Part shown: piece by piece, positions 46,944-55,706 of the stretch
How positions within the stretch are numbered: the first letter of the stretch is position 1
Layout: each line of letters starts with the position of its first letter
Source of the DNA: Planctomycetota bacterium
Lineage (GTDB): Bacteria; Planctomycetota; Planctomycetia; Planctomycetales; Planctomycetaceae
Assembly: GCA_027618475.1 (NCBI GenBank)
Contig: JAQCEJ010000024.1
Span: 1-61,352, forward strand
Reading direction: 5' to 3'
Length of the DNA: 61,352 nucleotides
Translations under genes and position numbers: made by a program
The notes under the pieces: model-generated
Databases searched by the model: none
What the model was told of the DNA's origin: nothing
What the model saw: the letters and a program-made list of their open reading frames with translations, nothing else

Positions 46944-47156
46944 ATGCTTCATACGATCGCCACCATCGACGAGTATGCCAAAGCGCGCGAAGAACTCCGC
47001 GATCTCGAATTACGACTCGACCGTCTTCTCAAAGAAAACTCAATCGCCTCGAAAGGTTTCACGAAAGCCGGTGTTCGCAAAATGATCGCGCGCCTGCATG
47101 AAGAACTTGCGCTCTTCGAAGGAAGCGAAGCGGCCCGGCATTCGGAATCAACCTGA
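46944..47156 (+). CDS. Small coiled-coil protein, 70 residues, antitoxin-like by appearance
   Basis: The 70-residue protein starts MLHTIATIDEYAKAREEL. It has long amphipathic helices (LRDLELRLDRLLKENS; VRKMIARLHEELALFEG). The I-A-T-x-x-E-Y start and helical spacing recall the N-terminal region of HigA-like antitoxins, but there is no helix-turn-helix and no toxin next to it. ATG 46944 is 2 nt after the preceding stop. It may be a regulatory or structural partner of the two smaller upstream peptides. The function is not known. Confidence 0.55.
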   Translation: MLHTIATIDEYAKAREELRDLELRLDRLLKENSIASKGFTKAGVRKMIARLHEELALFEGSEAARHSEST

Positions 47157-47354
47157 AACGAAGGCAGTTTGAGAAAAATCATCTCGAATCGCCGGCGCAT
47201 ATCCGCTGGCGGGGGCCCCCGCAGAGAAAAACCTGAATGACGGTTGTATTGTCGCGTCCCTCTTTTGCGTTTGCACGCTCTCGCAAAACGTCGGCGAGCG
47301 CACTCGCAAACTTCTCCGACGACGCTTTCATCTATTTTCACAAAAGGAGATCGA

Positions 47355-47801
47355 ATGCCTACCAACACGATTCGATTGCATCGCGTATTGCGGTCGACCC
47401 CCGAGCGGGTTTATCGGGCGTTTCTTGATGCCGATGCCAAAGCCAAGTGGCTCCCTCCCAATGGATTTACCGGCAAGGTGCATCACCTCGAGGCTAAGGT
47501 CGGCGGCACGTATAAAATGTCGTTCACAAATTTCACCACCGGAGAGTCGCACTCTTTCGGCGGCGAGTATCTCGAACTGACGCCGCACGAACGCATTCGC
47601 TACAGCGATCGTTTCGACGACTCGAATCTCCCCGGAGAGATGCTGGTAACGATCACGTTGAAGCCGGTCTCGGTCGGCACCGAACTCACCATCGTGCAGG
47701 AAGGCGTTCCTGACGTCATCCCCGCCGAAGCCTGTTACCTTGGCTGGCAAGAATCGCTGGTATTGCTGGGAAAACTCGTAGAAGCCGAGATACCGGGGTA
47801 A
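47355..47801 (+). CDS. SRPBCC (AHSA1-type) domain protein
   Basis: The 148-residue START-like protein has the AHSA1 pattern: TPERVYRAFLDADAKAKWLPP at the start, VGGTYKMSF, FGGEYLELTPHERIRYSDRFDD and, at the end, CYLGWQESLVLLGKLVEAE. The fold forms a hydrophobic ligand cavity; in eukaryotic AHA1 it activates Hsp90. The bacterial role is usually unknown. AAAGGAGATCGA lies just before ATG 47355, a clear ribosome binding site, so the longer frame upstream is not used. Confidence 0.9.
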   Translation: MPTNTIRLHRVLRSTPERVYRAFLDADAKAKWLPPNGFTGKVHHLEAKVGGTYKMSFTNFTTGESHSFGGEYLELTPHERIRYSDRFDDSNLPGEMLVTITLKPVSVGTELTIVQEGVPDVIPAEACYLGWQESLVLLGKLVEAEIPG

Positions 47802-47896
47802 CGTCCGATTGATTTTGATCGTCGATCGGAATAACACAGGCGACTTTGACTCTCCCCAACGGCAGCCGAGATCGAAGACCTCTTATCGCTACGCGA

Positions 47897-47956
47897 CCGG
47901 GACACAAAGCTGTCCCGGCCACCCGAATGACCTCCACCATTTAACGGGACACACCC
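47897..47956 (-). repeat. Relict terminus related to the 210-bp MITE-like element
   Basis: On the minus strand 47956 downwards reads GGGTGTGTCCCGTTAAATGG then TGGAGGTC. This matches the outer end of the element at 61291 (GGGTGCCTCCGTTAAATGG, TGGTGGTC). An 8-bp hairpin (47897-47904 with 47911-47918) lies inside it. No second terminus was found, so it appears to be a decayed or solo end. Confidence 0.45.
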
Positions 47957-48064
47957 AATCGGCACCAACCTCCGGTTGATTCCTTCATCCTTCAGCACGA
48001 ATTCGTTATAATCGTGTGACAACATTGTGTCAGTTGTCGACGATATCCTACTTGCGAGGGTGCC

Positions 48065-48622
48065 ATGTCCAAAGTGCTGATTGTCATTGGTGATGCTACG
48101 GAGTGCCTCGATACGTATTACCCTTACTTTCGATTACAGGAAGATGACTACCAGCCGGTTGTCGCTGGTCCTGACAAGCGATTGTATCAGCTGGTATTAC
48201 ACGAGAGGCCGCCGGGGTGGGATATCACGCGCGAGACCGCCGGTTATCATATGCAGGCCGATATCGCGTTTCGCGACGTCAAACCCGAAGACTATGTCGG
48301 GCTGTTTCTTTCGGGAGGACGTGCTCCGGAATACATTCGGTACGATGTCGATCTGCTCAACATCACTCAGCATTTCTTCAAGAACAATCTGCCGGTCGCC
48401 AGCGTCTGCCACGGTATCGAAATACCTGCAGCGGCGAATTGCCTGCAGGGTCGCAAAGTCACCACCGTCTCCAAGTGCGAACTCGATGCGACGATGATGG
48501 GGGCGACGTATGTGGATGAACCGTGCGTCGTCGACGGAAACCTCATCTCGGCTCGCACGTGGCACGACAACGCCCCGTTCATGAAGGCGTTTATCAAGCT
48601 GTTGAACTCCAGACGCAAATAG
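48065..48622 (+). CDS. DJ-1/PfpI family protein
   Basis: The 185-residue flavodoxin-like protein has the nucleophile elbow VASVCHGIEIPAAA (Cys115, His116), a conserved acidic residue in FRLQEDDY and SGGRAPEYIR before the elbow. The family includes deglycases, glyoxalases and chaperones; the Cys-His pair supports an active enzyme or redox sensor. ATG 48065 stands 4 nt after AGGG. It is a single-gene unit before a PQQ-type protein, with the decayed repeat upstream. Confidence 0.9.
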   Translation: MSKVLIVIGDATECLDTYYPYFRLQEDDYQPVVAGPDKRLYQLVLHERPPGWDITRETAGYHMQADIAFRDVKPEDYVGLFLSGGRAPEYIRYDVDLLNITQHFFKNNLPVASVCHGIEIPAAANCLQGRKVTTVSKCELDATMMGATYVDEPCVVDGNLISARTWHDNAPFMKAFIKLLNSRRK

Positions 48623-48667
48623 CTGGTTAGCCGCGACGCGAAGGGTTTCCGTAGCGGAGCGCTAATT

Positions 48668-49927
48668 ATGAGGAACCTCATGAGAATTCAAAAAGCGATC
48701 GCTGTTCTGTTCTTCTCGATCGTGCCACACATGGTGGAGGGGGGAGACTGGCCGCAAATCCTCGGGCCTCATCGAAACGGCCAAGGTGACAACGAACACC
48801 TTGCCGACAGTTGGCCGAAAGAGGGGCCGGCGGTGGTCTGGATGAAGCCGGTCGGTCAGGGATATGCCGGGGTGGCGGTCGTCGGCAAAGTAGGAATCGT
48901 TTATCACCGCGAAGGGGATGTCGATATCGCCGAGGCGTTTGCCGTCGCCGATGGTACACCGGTCTGGAAGAAGACGTTTCCCACCACATTCGTGGCACAG
49001 GTCAGCGAAGACAGCGGCCCGCGCTGCGTACCGGTTATCGACGGCAATCACGTTTTTCTCTATTCGTCACAGGGGGTGCTCAGGTCTCTGTCATTCAAGA
49101 CGGGTGAGTTGAACTGGGAACGAAAGACGCACGAAGATTACAAAGCCCGCGAAGGATATTTCGGAGCAGGAAGCACGCCGATTGTCGTGGACGATAAAGT
49201 GATCGTAAACGTCGGCGGCGATCGTCAGGGGGCGGGGGTCGTTGCCTTTTCGATAAAGACCGGCAAGACAATCTGGAAGGCGCTCGACGAACAGCCCAGT
49301 TATTCCGCACCGATTCGTATCAAAAAAGAGGGCGTCGATCATCTGATTTTTATTACCCGTCTTGCCGCGGCATCGCTCGATCCCGAGACGGGTAACGTGA
49401 GATTTTCGTTTCCGTTCGGCCAGTCGGGACCGACCGTTAATGCCGCTTCGCCGTTGATGCTCAGCAGCGGGAAATTGCTGCTGACGGCGAGTTATGGCAT
49501 CGGTGCCGTTCTGTCCGACTTCGACGACCAGAGCGTTACCGAAGTTTGGAACACCGATAATCTGCTATCGAGTCAGTACACGACGCCGATCGAATACAAA
49601 GGGCAGGTTTACGGACTCGACGGCCGGCAGGATGGAGGTGCCAGTACGATTCGCTGTTTCGATCCCCAGACGCAGAAGATCCACTGGAGTCAACCGGCAC
49701 CGGGATATTTGACGATGATAATGGCTGACGAGAAGTTGATCGCCGTCACCGCCCAGGGAGAAGTCTTGATGATCTCCCCGAATCAACAGGCATTTCAGCT
49801 GCTAGGCAAGTTCAAGTTGTTCGCTGGTAAAGACCGCGACCCCTGTTCGTTGCCGGCCTTGTCGAATGGTTTTCTTTTCGTACGGGATTCGGGCCAGTTG
49901 TATTGTGTCGATTTGAGGAAAAAATGA
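48668..49927 (+). CDS. Exported PQQ-type beta-propeller protein
   Basis: The 419-residue protein has a signal peptide (IAVLFFSIVPHMVEGG) and a WPQILGPHRNGQ motif, which opens most planctomycete PQQ-like exported proteins. Seven or eight propeller repeats follow, for example ADGTPVWKKTF, TGELNWERKT, TGKTIWKALDE and TQKIHWSQPAPG. No quinone ligands are evident, so a binding role is likely. ATG 48668 or 48680. It is paralogous in architecture to the crcB-linked protein. Confidence 0.85.
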   Translation: MRNLMRIQKAIAVLFFSIVPHMVEGGDWPQILGPHRNGQGDNEHLADSWPKEGPAVVWMKPVGQGYAGVAVVGKVGIVYHREGDVDIAEAFAVADGTPVWKKTFPTTFVAQVSEDSGPRCVPVIDGNHVFLYSSQGVLRSLSFKTGELNWERKTHEDYKAREGYFGAGSTPIVVDDKVIVNVGGDRQGAGVVAFSIKTGKTIWKALDEQPSYSAPIRIKKEGVDHLIFITRLAAASLDPETGNVRFSFPFGQSGPTVNAASPLMLSSGKLLLTASYGIGAVLSDFDDQSVTEVWNTDNLLSSQYTTPIEYKGQVYGLDGRQDGGASTIRCFDPQTQKIHWSQPAPGYLTMIMADEKLIAVTAQGEVLMISPNQQAFQLLGKFKLFAGKDRDPCSLPALSNGFLFVRDSGQLYCVDLRKK

Positions 49928-50000
49928 CGGCAGAGACTGTCCACCGGGCATCTTCCCTCCGCCCGGCGACTCTGCTATTCTGTCTCGACGGCAACGTTTT

Positions 50001-50093
50001 TAGAACTGGTTTCATAACCCGGTTGGCGAGAGAATGAACGTTCGAATCGCACTGAAACACCCGGCGTCCAGTGGGTTATGAAACTGCGAGTAG
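50001..50093 (+). repeat. 90-bp TIR repeat, copy D
   Basis: It begins TAGAACTGGTTTCATAACCC, then GGTTGGCGAG, and ends GGGTTATGAAACTGCGAGTAG. Both termini match copy B closely. It lies 74 nt 3' of the PQQ-type gene in the sense orientation and 30 nt before fabI. Confidence 0.88.
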
Positions 50094-50123
50094 TCAACGA
50101 CAGTCGAAAGAAGGACTTCGGAA

Positions 50124-50945
50124 ATGGGATTATTTACCGGCAAAAAGGGTATGGTCTTCGGGATCGCCAACGATCACTCCATCGCCTGGGCGATTACAGA
50201 AAAACTGTTCGCCGAAGGGGCCGAGATCGGATTCACGCACCTCCCCGACAAAGACCCCGAACGGCCTCGCATGGAACGACGTGTCCGCAAACTCGTCGAA
50301 CCGCTCGGCGCAAAGCTGATTCTTCCCTGCGATGTGCAGAACGACGAAGACCTCGATCGCACGTTTGCCGCGGCGAAAGAGACGTTTGGCGAACTCGATT
50401 TCGTGCTGCATTCGATTGCCTACGCTCCCCTCGGCGATCTGCAGGGACCGGTACACGCCGTCAGTCGAGACGGCTTCAAACTCTCGATGGAAATCAGCGT
50501 TTACAGTCTGATGTCGATCACCCATCGTGCCATAGAATTGATGAAACCCGGCAGCAGCATTCTCACGCTTACGTACCTCGGGGGTGAGAAGGTGATCCCC
50601 GGTTACAATGTGATGGGTTTGTGCAAGTCGGCCCTCGAAAGCTGCACCGAATACCTGGCTCACGAACTCGGACCGAAAGGAATTCGCGTCAATGCCCTTA
50701 GTGCCGGTCCGCTCAAGACGCTCAGTTCGTCGGCGGTCGGCGATTTCAGTCTGATGATGAAGTTGTACGAATCGATGTCGCCGATGCGCCGCAACGTTCT
50801 GCCCGAAGAAGTCGCCAACTCCGGCATCTACCTGTTGAGCGACATGTCGAGTGCCACGACCGGGGAAACGCTGCACGTCGACTGTGGGTATCACGTCATG
50901 GGAGCCCCCCCGGCAGAGATGCAACAGGCGAATTCGAATTCGTAA
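50124..50945 (+). CDS. fabI: Enoyl-[acyl-carrier-protein] reductase (NADH)
   Basis: The 273-residue short-chain dehydrogenase-like enzyme performs the last reduction in fatty-acid elongation. It has [14 protein letters not shown] (NADH site), [36 protein letters not shown] with catalytic Tyr161 and Lys168 (Tyr-x6-Lys spacing of FabI), and [14 protein letters not shown]. The features match FabI rather than FabK or FabL. It acts in the cytosol on trans-2-enoyl-ACP. AAGAAGGACTTCGG precedes the ATG. Confidence 0.95.
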   Translation: MGLFTGKKGMVFGIANDHSIAWAITEKLFAEGAEIGFTHLPDKDPERPRMERRVRKLVEPLGAKLILPCDVQNDEDLDRTFAAAKETFGELDFVLHSIAYAPLGDLQGPVHAVSRDGFKLSMEISVYSLMSITHRAIELMKPGSSILTLTYLGGEKVIPGYNVMGLCKSALESCTEYLAHELGPKGIRVNALSAGPLKTLSSSAVGDFSLMMKLYESMSPMRRNVLPEEVANSGIYLLSDMSSATTGETLHVDCGYHVMGAPPAEMQQANSNS

Positions 50946-51038
50946 TCACCCGCCGCGCGGATCAACAAACGACGGTCGACCGCTCCATGACTGTCGCGGC
51001 TGGTATGACGACGAAATATCTATTCGCAGGAGTCCACT

Positions 51039-51446
51039 ATGACCGTGCCGACGCGCATCGGAATTGCGATTGTCGAATGCGACGGCCGGTTTCTGGTTGG
51101 CGAACGGGGGGCCGAGAGTTCGCTCGCCGGATGTGCCGAGTTTCCCGGGGGAAAATGCCATCCAGGAGAATCGTCCGACGCCGCTGCCCGGCGCGAATGC
51201 CTCGAAGAGACCGGCATCGATGTCGCAGCGATCGAATTGATCGACGAACGCTTGTTTTCCTATCCGCACGGCGACGTACAATTACACTTCTGGCGCTGTC
51301 GGTTGCAACTGCCGTCGATCGACTCGAAACCGCTGAACGGATTTCGCTGGGTTTCGTTGTCGACGCTACGGCAGCTTCCGTTCCCCGAAGGGAATGATCA
51401 CGTGTTAGAGAAGCTCATCGCGCCCGCGTCAAATACGGTGACATAA
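51039..51446 (+). CDS. Nudix hydrolase (MutT-like)
   Basis: The 135-residue protein has a complete Nudix box at residues 38-60: GKCHPGE, then seven residues, then RECLEETGI (GX5EX7REUXEEXGU). The Glu residues bind Mg for hydrolysis of nucleoside diphosphate-linked compounds. The small size and the FPGGK strand suggest MutT/NUDT1-type sanitation of oxidised nucleotides, but the substrate is not certain. It is cytosolic. The start ATG 51039 lies 8 nt after GCAGGAG. Confidence 0.92.
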   Translation: MTVPTRIGIAIVECDGRFLVGERGAESSLAGCAEFPGGKCHPGESSDAAARRECLEETGIDVAAIELIDERLFSYPHGDVQLHFWRCRLQLPSIDSKPLNGFRWVSLSTLRQLPFPEGNDHVLEKLIAPASNTVT

Positions 51447-51616
51447 CCGACGATAACGATCGTAATGATTCTCGCTCTTGTGACGAATGGAGGGCTCTCC
51501 CCGTCGGAACGCCTCCCCTTTAGACTTCAACGCCTGTGGGGTCTGTGGTATTGTTCATATAATGCAATGGGCAATGTTTCGAACATCACATTTCGGGCGG
51601 AAACTTTGCACAACAT

Positions 51617-51645
51617 GCCGCTCGGCAACCGAGTTATGTCATCAG
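51617..51645 (-). repeat. Possible half copy of the 90-bp repeat (one terminus only)
   Basis: On the minus strand it reads ACCTGATGACATAACTCGG then TTGCCGAG, resembling the left arm ACTGGTTTCATAACCCGGTTGGCGAG with several changes. No right arm was found. The rest of the 291-nt gap (51447-51737) shows no gene. Confidence 0.3.
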
Positions 51646-51737
51646 GTCTCGATGTTTGGAATTTGAGTTCTGCTGAACTTATCTGAGGTTCGACACGCCG
51701 AGCATACCCATCGTTTTCGACTGACGGAATTCGCCGC

Positions 51738-53771
51738 ATGGCCACCCCTACAATGACACGCGATTTCGACGACGTCCGCAAGTACATCGGCCAGTTGGCC
51801 AATGAGATCGCGGAGTATGCGTCATCCGACGTGGTGGCCGAAACATTTTTTCGCGAATTTCTCAAACGTCTCGTGCTGGCTCTCGGGGCTCGGGCGGGAG
51901 CGGTCTGGATGGTCGAAAAAGACCAGCAGAGCGGCAAACTCTTCTGCGACATCGGACTGGCCGAATCGGGTTTCTACGAAAACCCGCGTGGCACAGAAAT
52001 CAATCAGGAACTGCTGCGCGAAACGATCACCTCGAAAACGACATGCGTCTTCAGCCCCGAAGAAACGGCAAAGATTCCTCTGCCGACTCCGCACTTGATC
52101 CTCACGTCGGGCATCTATCAAAAAGACCGCGCCGTCGCCGTCGTGCAGATTTTTCAGCGGCTTAACACCCCCAAAGAATCTCGCAGTGGATATCTGCAGT
52201 TTCTCGAAAAGATGTGCCAGTACGGCACGCAATATCTCGACAAACACCAGGCGGCGACGACGACCAGAAGTCCTACTGGTTTCTGGAACGAATTCGAACA
52301 GTTTGTGTTACGGCTGCAACGAAGTCTCGACTGGCGTGAAACGACCATGACAGCCGCCAACGACGGTCGGCAGATAATCGGTTGCGATCGCGTCTGCATC
52401 GCCGTCAAGCGGGGTAAGTCGGTCACAATCTCTGCGATCAGCGGACAGGAATCGGTCAATGTCCGCGCGAACGTCACCAGAAATTTACAGAAGCTGACGC
52501 GGCTGACGTTGCAATCCGCCGAGCCGTTGCACATCTCGGGGAAGATCGACGACCTTCCCCCTCCTTTGGTCGAGCCGGCAACCGATTACTTACACGTCAG
52601 CGGCGCACGAACCGTATTGATACTGCCGTTGTTCCGCAACGAGCCGCTGATTGTCCTCGATAAACAGGCGGAATTGAAACAGAAAGAACTCCGCAAGAAA
52701 AAAGTGATCGGGGCGATCATCGTCGAGCAATTGACCGAACAGGAACCGAGCACCGGCTGGCGGTCGCGGGCCGATCTGCTCGCCGCGCATATCGGTACGA
52801 CGCTCTCGAACGCGCTCGAACTGCAACACGTTTTTCTCTTGCCGCTGCGACTGGCGCTGGGACGGACGCTCGGTTGGTTTCATGGCCGTAATCTCGTCAA
52901 GTCGATCATCGGTGCGATTCTTGTGACCGCGATCGGGGCAGGGATGGCGTTCATTCCCGCCGATTACCGTGTCGAGGGGGAAGGGCAATTAATGCCCGTC
53001 GAGCGTAAGGAAATCTTCGCTCCCTGGGATGGCGAAATCGTCGAAATTTTTGTGCAAAGCAACGAACACGTCGACGCCGGCCAGCCGTTGCTGCAACTGA
53101 AAAACGACGACCTGCGCGCCGAATTACTCGCCAAATCGAATGAACTGAATGAAAAGCAGCAGTTCTGGATCGCGACTCGAGCCGAATTCGATCAGGCGGT
53201 GAATTCGTCTGAAAAGGATCTCAGCATTCGGCTGAACAGCAAATTGATGGAGGCGAAAGTTCAGATCGTCGGTCTGAAAGAGCAGGTACGCGTGCTCGAA
53301 GAACGGATGGAGAATCTCACCATCCGTTCGCCGGTCAACGGCATCATCGCCACGTTTCAACTCGACCAGCTCTTACGCAATCGCCCGGTTCGCCGCGGCG
53401 AAGTTCTGTTGCAGGTGATGGACGAAAACAGCCCCTGGCATCTTGAACTCGATGTCGAAGACAGCCGCATGGGACACGTCCTGAATGCGATCGACGAACG
53501 CGGCAATATCGCTCTGCCCGTCGAATTCGTTCTTATCTCAGCGACCGAAACGTCATTCCTCGGCGAAGTCGAATCACTGGCGACTCGAACCGACATCAGC
53601 GAACGGCTGGGCAACGTCGTGCAGATGCACGTTCGCATCGATTCCGCCAAACTCCCCAGCCGTGCGTTCGGTGCCGAGGTGAAAGCCAAGATTAACTGCG
53701 GTAAGCGCAGTTTGTTCTATGTTCTCTTCGGCGACGTCGTTGAATTCGTGCAAAAGCATTTGTGGATCTGA
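51738..53771 (+). CDS. GAF-domain / HlyD-type membrane fusion protein hybrid
   Basis: The 677-residue protein combines two GAF-like sensor regions in the N-terminal cytoplasmic half with a membrane helix (about residues 388-410, VKSIIGAILVTAIGAGMAF). The periplasmic HlyD-type adaptor that follows has a lipoyl half-motif FAPWDGEIVEIFVQSNEHVDAG, a coiled-coil hairpin (about 455-540), then LTIRSPVNGIIATF and beta-barrel segments. Such proteins usually link an inner-membrane peptidase or transporter to the outer membrane, and GAF sensing may control export. No transporter gene is next to it. The next gene, convergent, is a sigma54-type activator. Confidence 0.8.
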   Translation: MATPTMTRDFDDVRKYIGQLANEIAEYASSDVVAETFFREFLKRLVLALGARAGAVWMVEKDQQSGKLFCDIGLAESGFYENPRGTEINQELLRETITSKTTCVFSPEETAKIPLPTPHLILTSGIYQKDRAVAVVQIFQRLNTPKESRSGYLQFLEKMCQYGTQYLDKHQAATTTRSPTGFWNEFEQFVLRLQRSLDWRETTMTAANDGRQIIGCDRVCIAVKRGKSVTISAISGQESVNVRANVTRNLQKLTRLTLQSAEPLHISGKIDDLPPPLVEPATDYLHVSGARTVLILPLFRNEPLIVLDKQAELKQKELRKKKVIGAIIVEQLTEQEPSTGWRSRADLLAAHIGTTLSNALELQHVFLLPLRLALGRTLGWFHGRNLVKSIIGAILVTAIGAGMAFIPADYRVEGEGQLMPVERKEIFAPWDGEIVEIFVQSNEHVDAGQPLLQLKNDDLRAELLAKSNELNEKQQFWIATRAEFDQAVNSSEKDLSIRLNSKLMEAKVQIVGLKEQVRVLEERMENLTIRSPVNGIIATFQLDQLLRNRPVRRGEVLLQVMDENSPWHLELDVEDSRMGHVLNAIDERGNIALPVEFVLISATETSFLGEVESLATRTDISERLGNVVQMHVRIDSAKLPSRAFGAEVKAKINCGKRSLFYVLFGDVVEFVQKHLWI

Positions 53772-53859
53772 TTCAACGTCGAGAGACAAGGGGCCGGTGC
53801 CAGAGACCCACGCGACATGCCGTCCCCCGGGATCCGACTCATCCGTCATCGCCTGTCGT

Positions 53860-55323
53860 TCACTTCGACATCCCGTATTTCTTCATCTTGTTGTACAGCG
53901 TCACACGGCTGATGCCGAGTTCTTTCGCCGTATTTGTGCGGCTTTGGTTGTTTCGCACCAGAACCTGCTCGATAATTTCCCGCTCGGTTAACGAAACTTG
54001 TTCGTTCAACGACGACAGTCGATTCTGCGTTGACGACATCGATACCGATGGGTCGTTACTCGGGCCGACTTCGCCGTTGATCACGTGGCTCGGCAGATGA
54101 CTCGCGCGGAGCACCCCTTCGGTGCAGTAGATGACCGCCCGTTGAATCACGTTTTCGAGTTCGCGAACGTTGCCGGGCCACGGATAACTCAAAAGCGACA
54201 TCAGCAGTTCATCGTCGATATGCGTGATTTCGATGCGATGCTTCTCGGCCATCTGCTTGACGAACTTCCGCGCCAGCGGAATGATATCGGCCTTTCGCTG
54301 ACGAAGCGGCGGGATCTCGAATTTGAGCATGTTAAGCCGATAGTACAGGTCGGGCCGAAACCGTCCCTGTTCCACCAGCGGTTGTAAATTGAGATTGCTG
54401 GCGACAACCAGCCGGGCCTGGCTGCGAAGAGTGCGATTCGAACCGACGGCTTCGAACTCGCCTGTTTCGATCACTCGCAGCAGTTTGACCTGTTGCTCGG
54501 GACCGAGCACGTCGATTTCATCGAGTAGAATCGTCCCTTGTCCGGCGGCGACGAATTTTCCTTCCTTCTCGACGTGAGCGCTCGTGAAGGCCCCTTTGGC
54601 GTGACCGAACATTTCGCTTTCGATCAGTTCCGAAGGAAGCGCTCCGCACGCCACATGCAGAAAGGGAGCCTCGCGGCGGGGAGAGATTTCGTGAATCAGT
54701 TTCGACAAGAATGTCTTTCCTGAACCGGTTTCACCGATCAGCAGAATCGTTACGTTGTGCCGGGCGGCAATTTCGAGCTCGGCCAGCATCTGCTTGAGCT
54801 GCGTCGAATTCGTTGCGAACTGCCGGGTCAATCCGGTCAGCACGACGGCCGATTTGTCGTGCGTCAGCGGGTTATCGCGTTCACGCACAACTGGTTCGGC
54901 GGGGGGAGGTGTCTGAGGTGTGTCGTTCAGTTCCGGAAATTGTTTCGTATCGAAATCGTCATCGGAGATTAAGAGCATCTTGACGAGATCCTCGACTTTC
55001 TGAAAATCGGGTATATGTTGAAAATGGTCTTCCGATTGCTTGGCCCGCAAGTTCGCAGGAGATTCGGGAGACGTAGTGAGAATCACCTCAGACTTCGGCA
55101 GCGTGCGGGTCACGTCGCTGAGCAGTTTTTCCTCGGCGCCTCCCCCGTTCTGCACATGACGCACGTCGGCGACAAATGTGTTGGGCTTATAGCGAGGACA
55201 AAGTTCCTGTGCGTCGTCGACACTGTCGCACATGATCAGCGAACAGAGACCTTCGAGCTGCGTCGGAAGCTGCGAGAGCAATTCGTAGTTCCGGCTGTAA
55301 AGTACGACCACGGGAAGCGACAT
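53860..55323 (-). CDS. Sigma54-interaction AAA+ transcription activator with GAFTSA loop
   Basis: The 487-residue regulator has an N-terminal receiver-like domain (1-120) with Asp53 in FVADVRHV but without the usual acidic pair near the start. The AAA+ domain shows Walker A GETGSGKT (197-204), MFGHAKGAFTSAH (238-250) and Walker B GTILLDEID (263-271). A C-terminal Fis-type helix-turn-helix has NTAKELGISRVTLYNKMKKYG. The sigma54-contact loop reads GAFTSA instead of GAFTGA, which may reduce or alter sigma54 coupling. Targets are unknown. Confidence 0.88.
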   Translation of the reverse strand: MSLPVVVLYSRNYELLSQLPTQLEGLCSLIMCDSVDDAQELCPRYKPNTFVADVRHVQNGGGAEEKLLSDVTRTLPKSEVILTTSPESPANLRAKQSEDHFQHIPDFQKVEDLVKMLLISDDDFDTKQFPELNDTPQTPPPAEPVVRERDNPLTHDKSAVVLTGLTRQFATNSTQLKQMLAELEIAARHNVTILLIGETGSGKTFLSKLIHEISPRREAPFLHVACGALPSELIESEMFGHAKGAFTSAHVEKEGKFVAAGQGTILLDEIDVLGPEQQVKLLRVIETGEFEAVGSNRTLRSQARLVVASNLNLQPLVEQGRFRPDLYYRLNMLKFEIPPLRQRKADIIPLARKFVKQMAEKHRIEITHIDDELLMSLLSYPWPGNVRELENVIQRAVIYCTEGVLRASHLPSHVINGEVGPSNDPSVSMSSTQNRLSSLNEQVSLTEREIIEQVLVRNNQSRTNTAKELGISRVTLYNKMKKYGMSK

Positions 55324-55608
55324 GCGTTACCTCAATCCATTTAGAGATGTTTCGGAGAGTTTCGTCGACGAATCATCTGTTAAACAAATTGAGTGCCAGA
55401 ATCTTTACATCCGGCGATCGATGTTCGAAACAAGCGTAAAACAAAGGAGATAGAACGTTAATCGGACGATTCAGATTTCCGAATCAGTAATCGATGATGC
55501 CGAAATGCGACACGCTATGCACGGCATGTGTTGTCGAAATGCCACACCAAGGCTCTAAAGCGACAGATCGGCAAACGCTAAATCTTTGGTTAGCCGCCCG
55601 TTAAAAAA
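55324..55608. other. Intergenic leader of the activator gene
   Basis: Short AT-rich spacer upstream of the minus-strand activator. No gene or clear promoter was recognised. Confidence 0.3.
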
Positions 55609-55695
55609 ATGGGTGGCACTGCCGGCTTGTCCGGCAGTGTGGTTGTGAGACCTCAGAAAAACACGGGTGGACAAGCCACCCGTGGCACACATAAT
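55609..55695. repeat. Two-hairpin palindromic intergenic element
   Basis: Two perfect hairpins lie in tandem: 55617-55625 with 55631-55639 (CACTGCCGG/CCGGCAGTG), and 55663-55670 with 55676-55683 (ACGGGTGG/CCACCCGT). The spacing sequence is rich in G and T. The style resembles REP-like repeats scattered between planctomycete genes. Only one copy is in the window. Confidence 0.5.
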
Positions 55696-55706
55696 ATGAT
55701 CATCCC

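Noticed and set aside
47209-47222. GC-rich perfect palindrome (GCGGGGGCCCCCGC) after the small-gene cluster
   Set aside because: Too short and without a T tract; it could be a weak terminator but is not strong enough to annotate.
51617-51645. Fifth copy of the 90-bp repeat
   Set aside because: Only one diverged terminus is present and its orientation breaks the rule seen in the four good copies, so it was not counted as a full copy.
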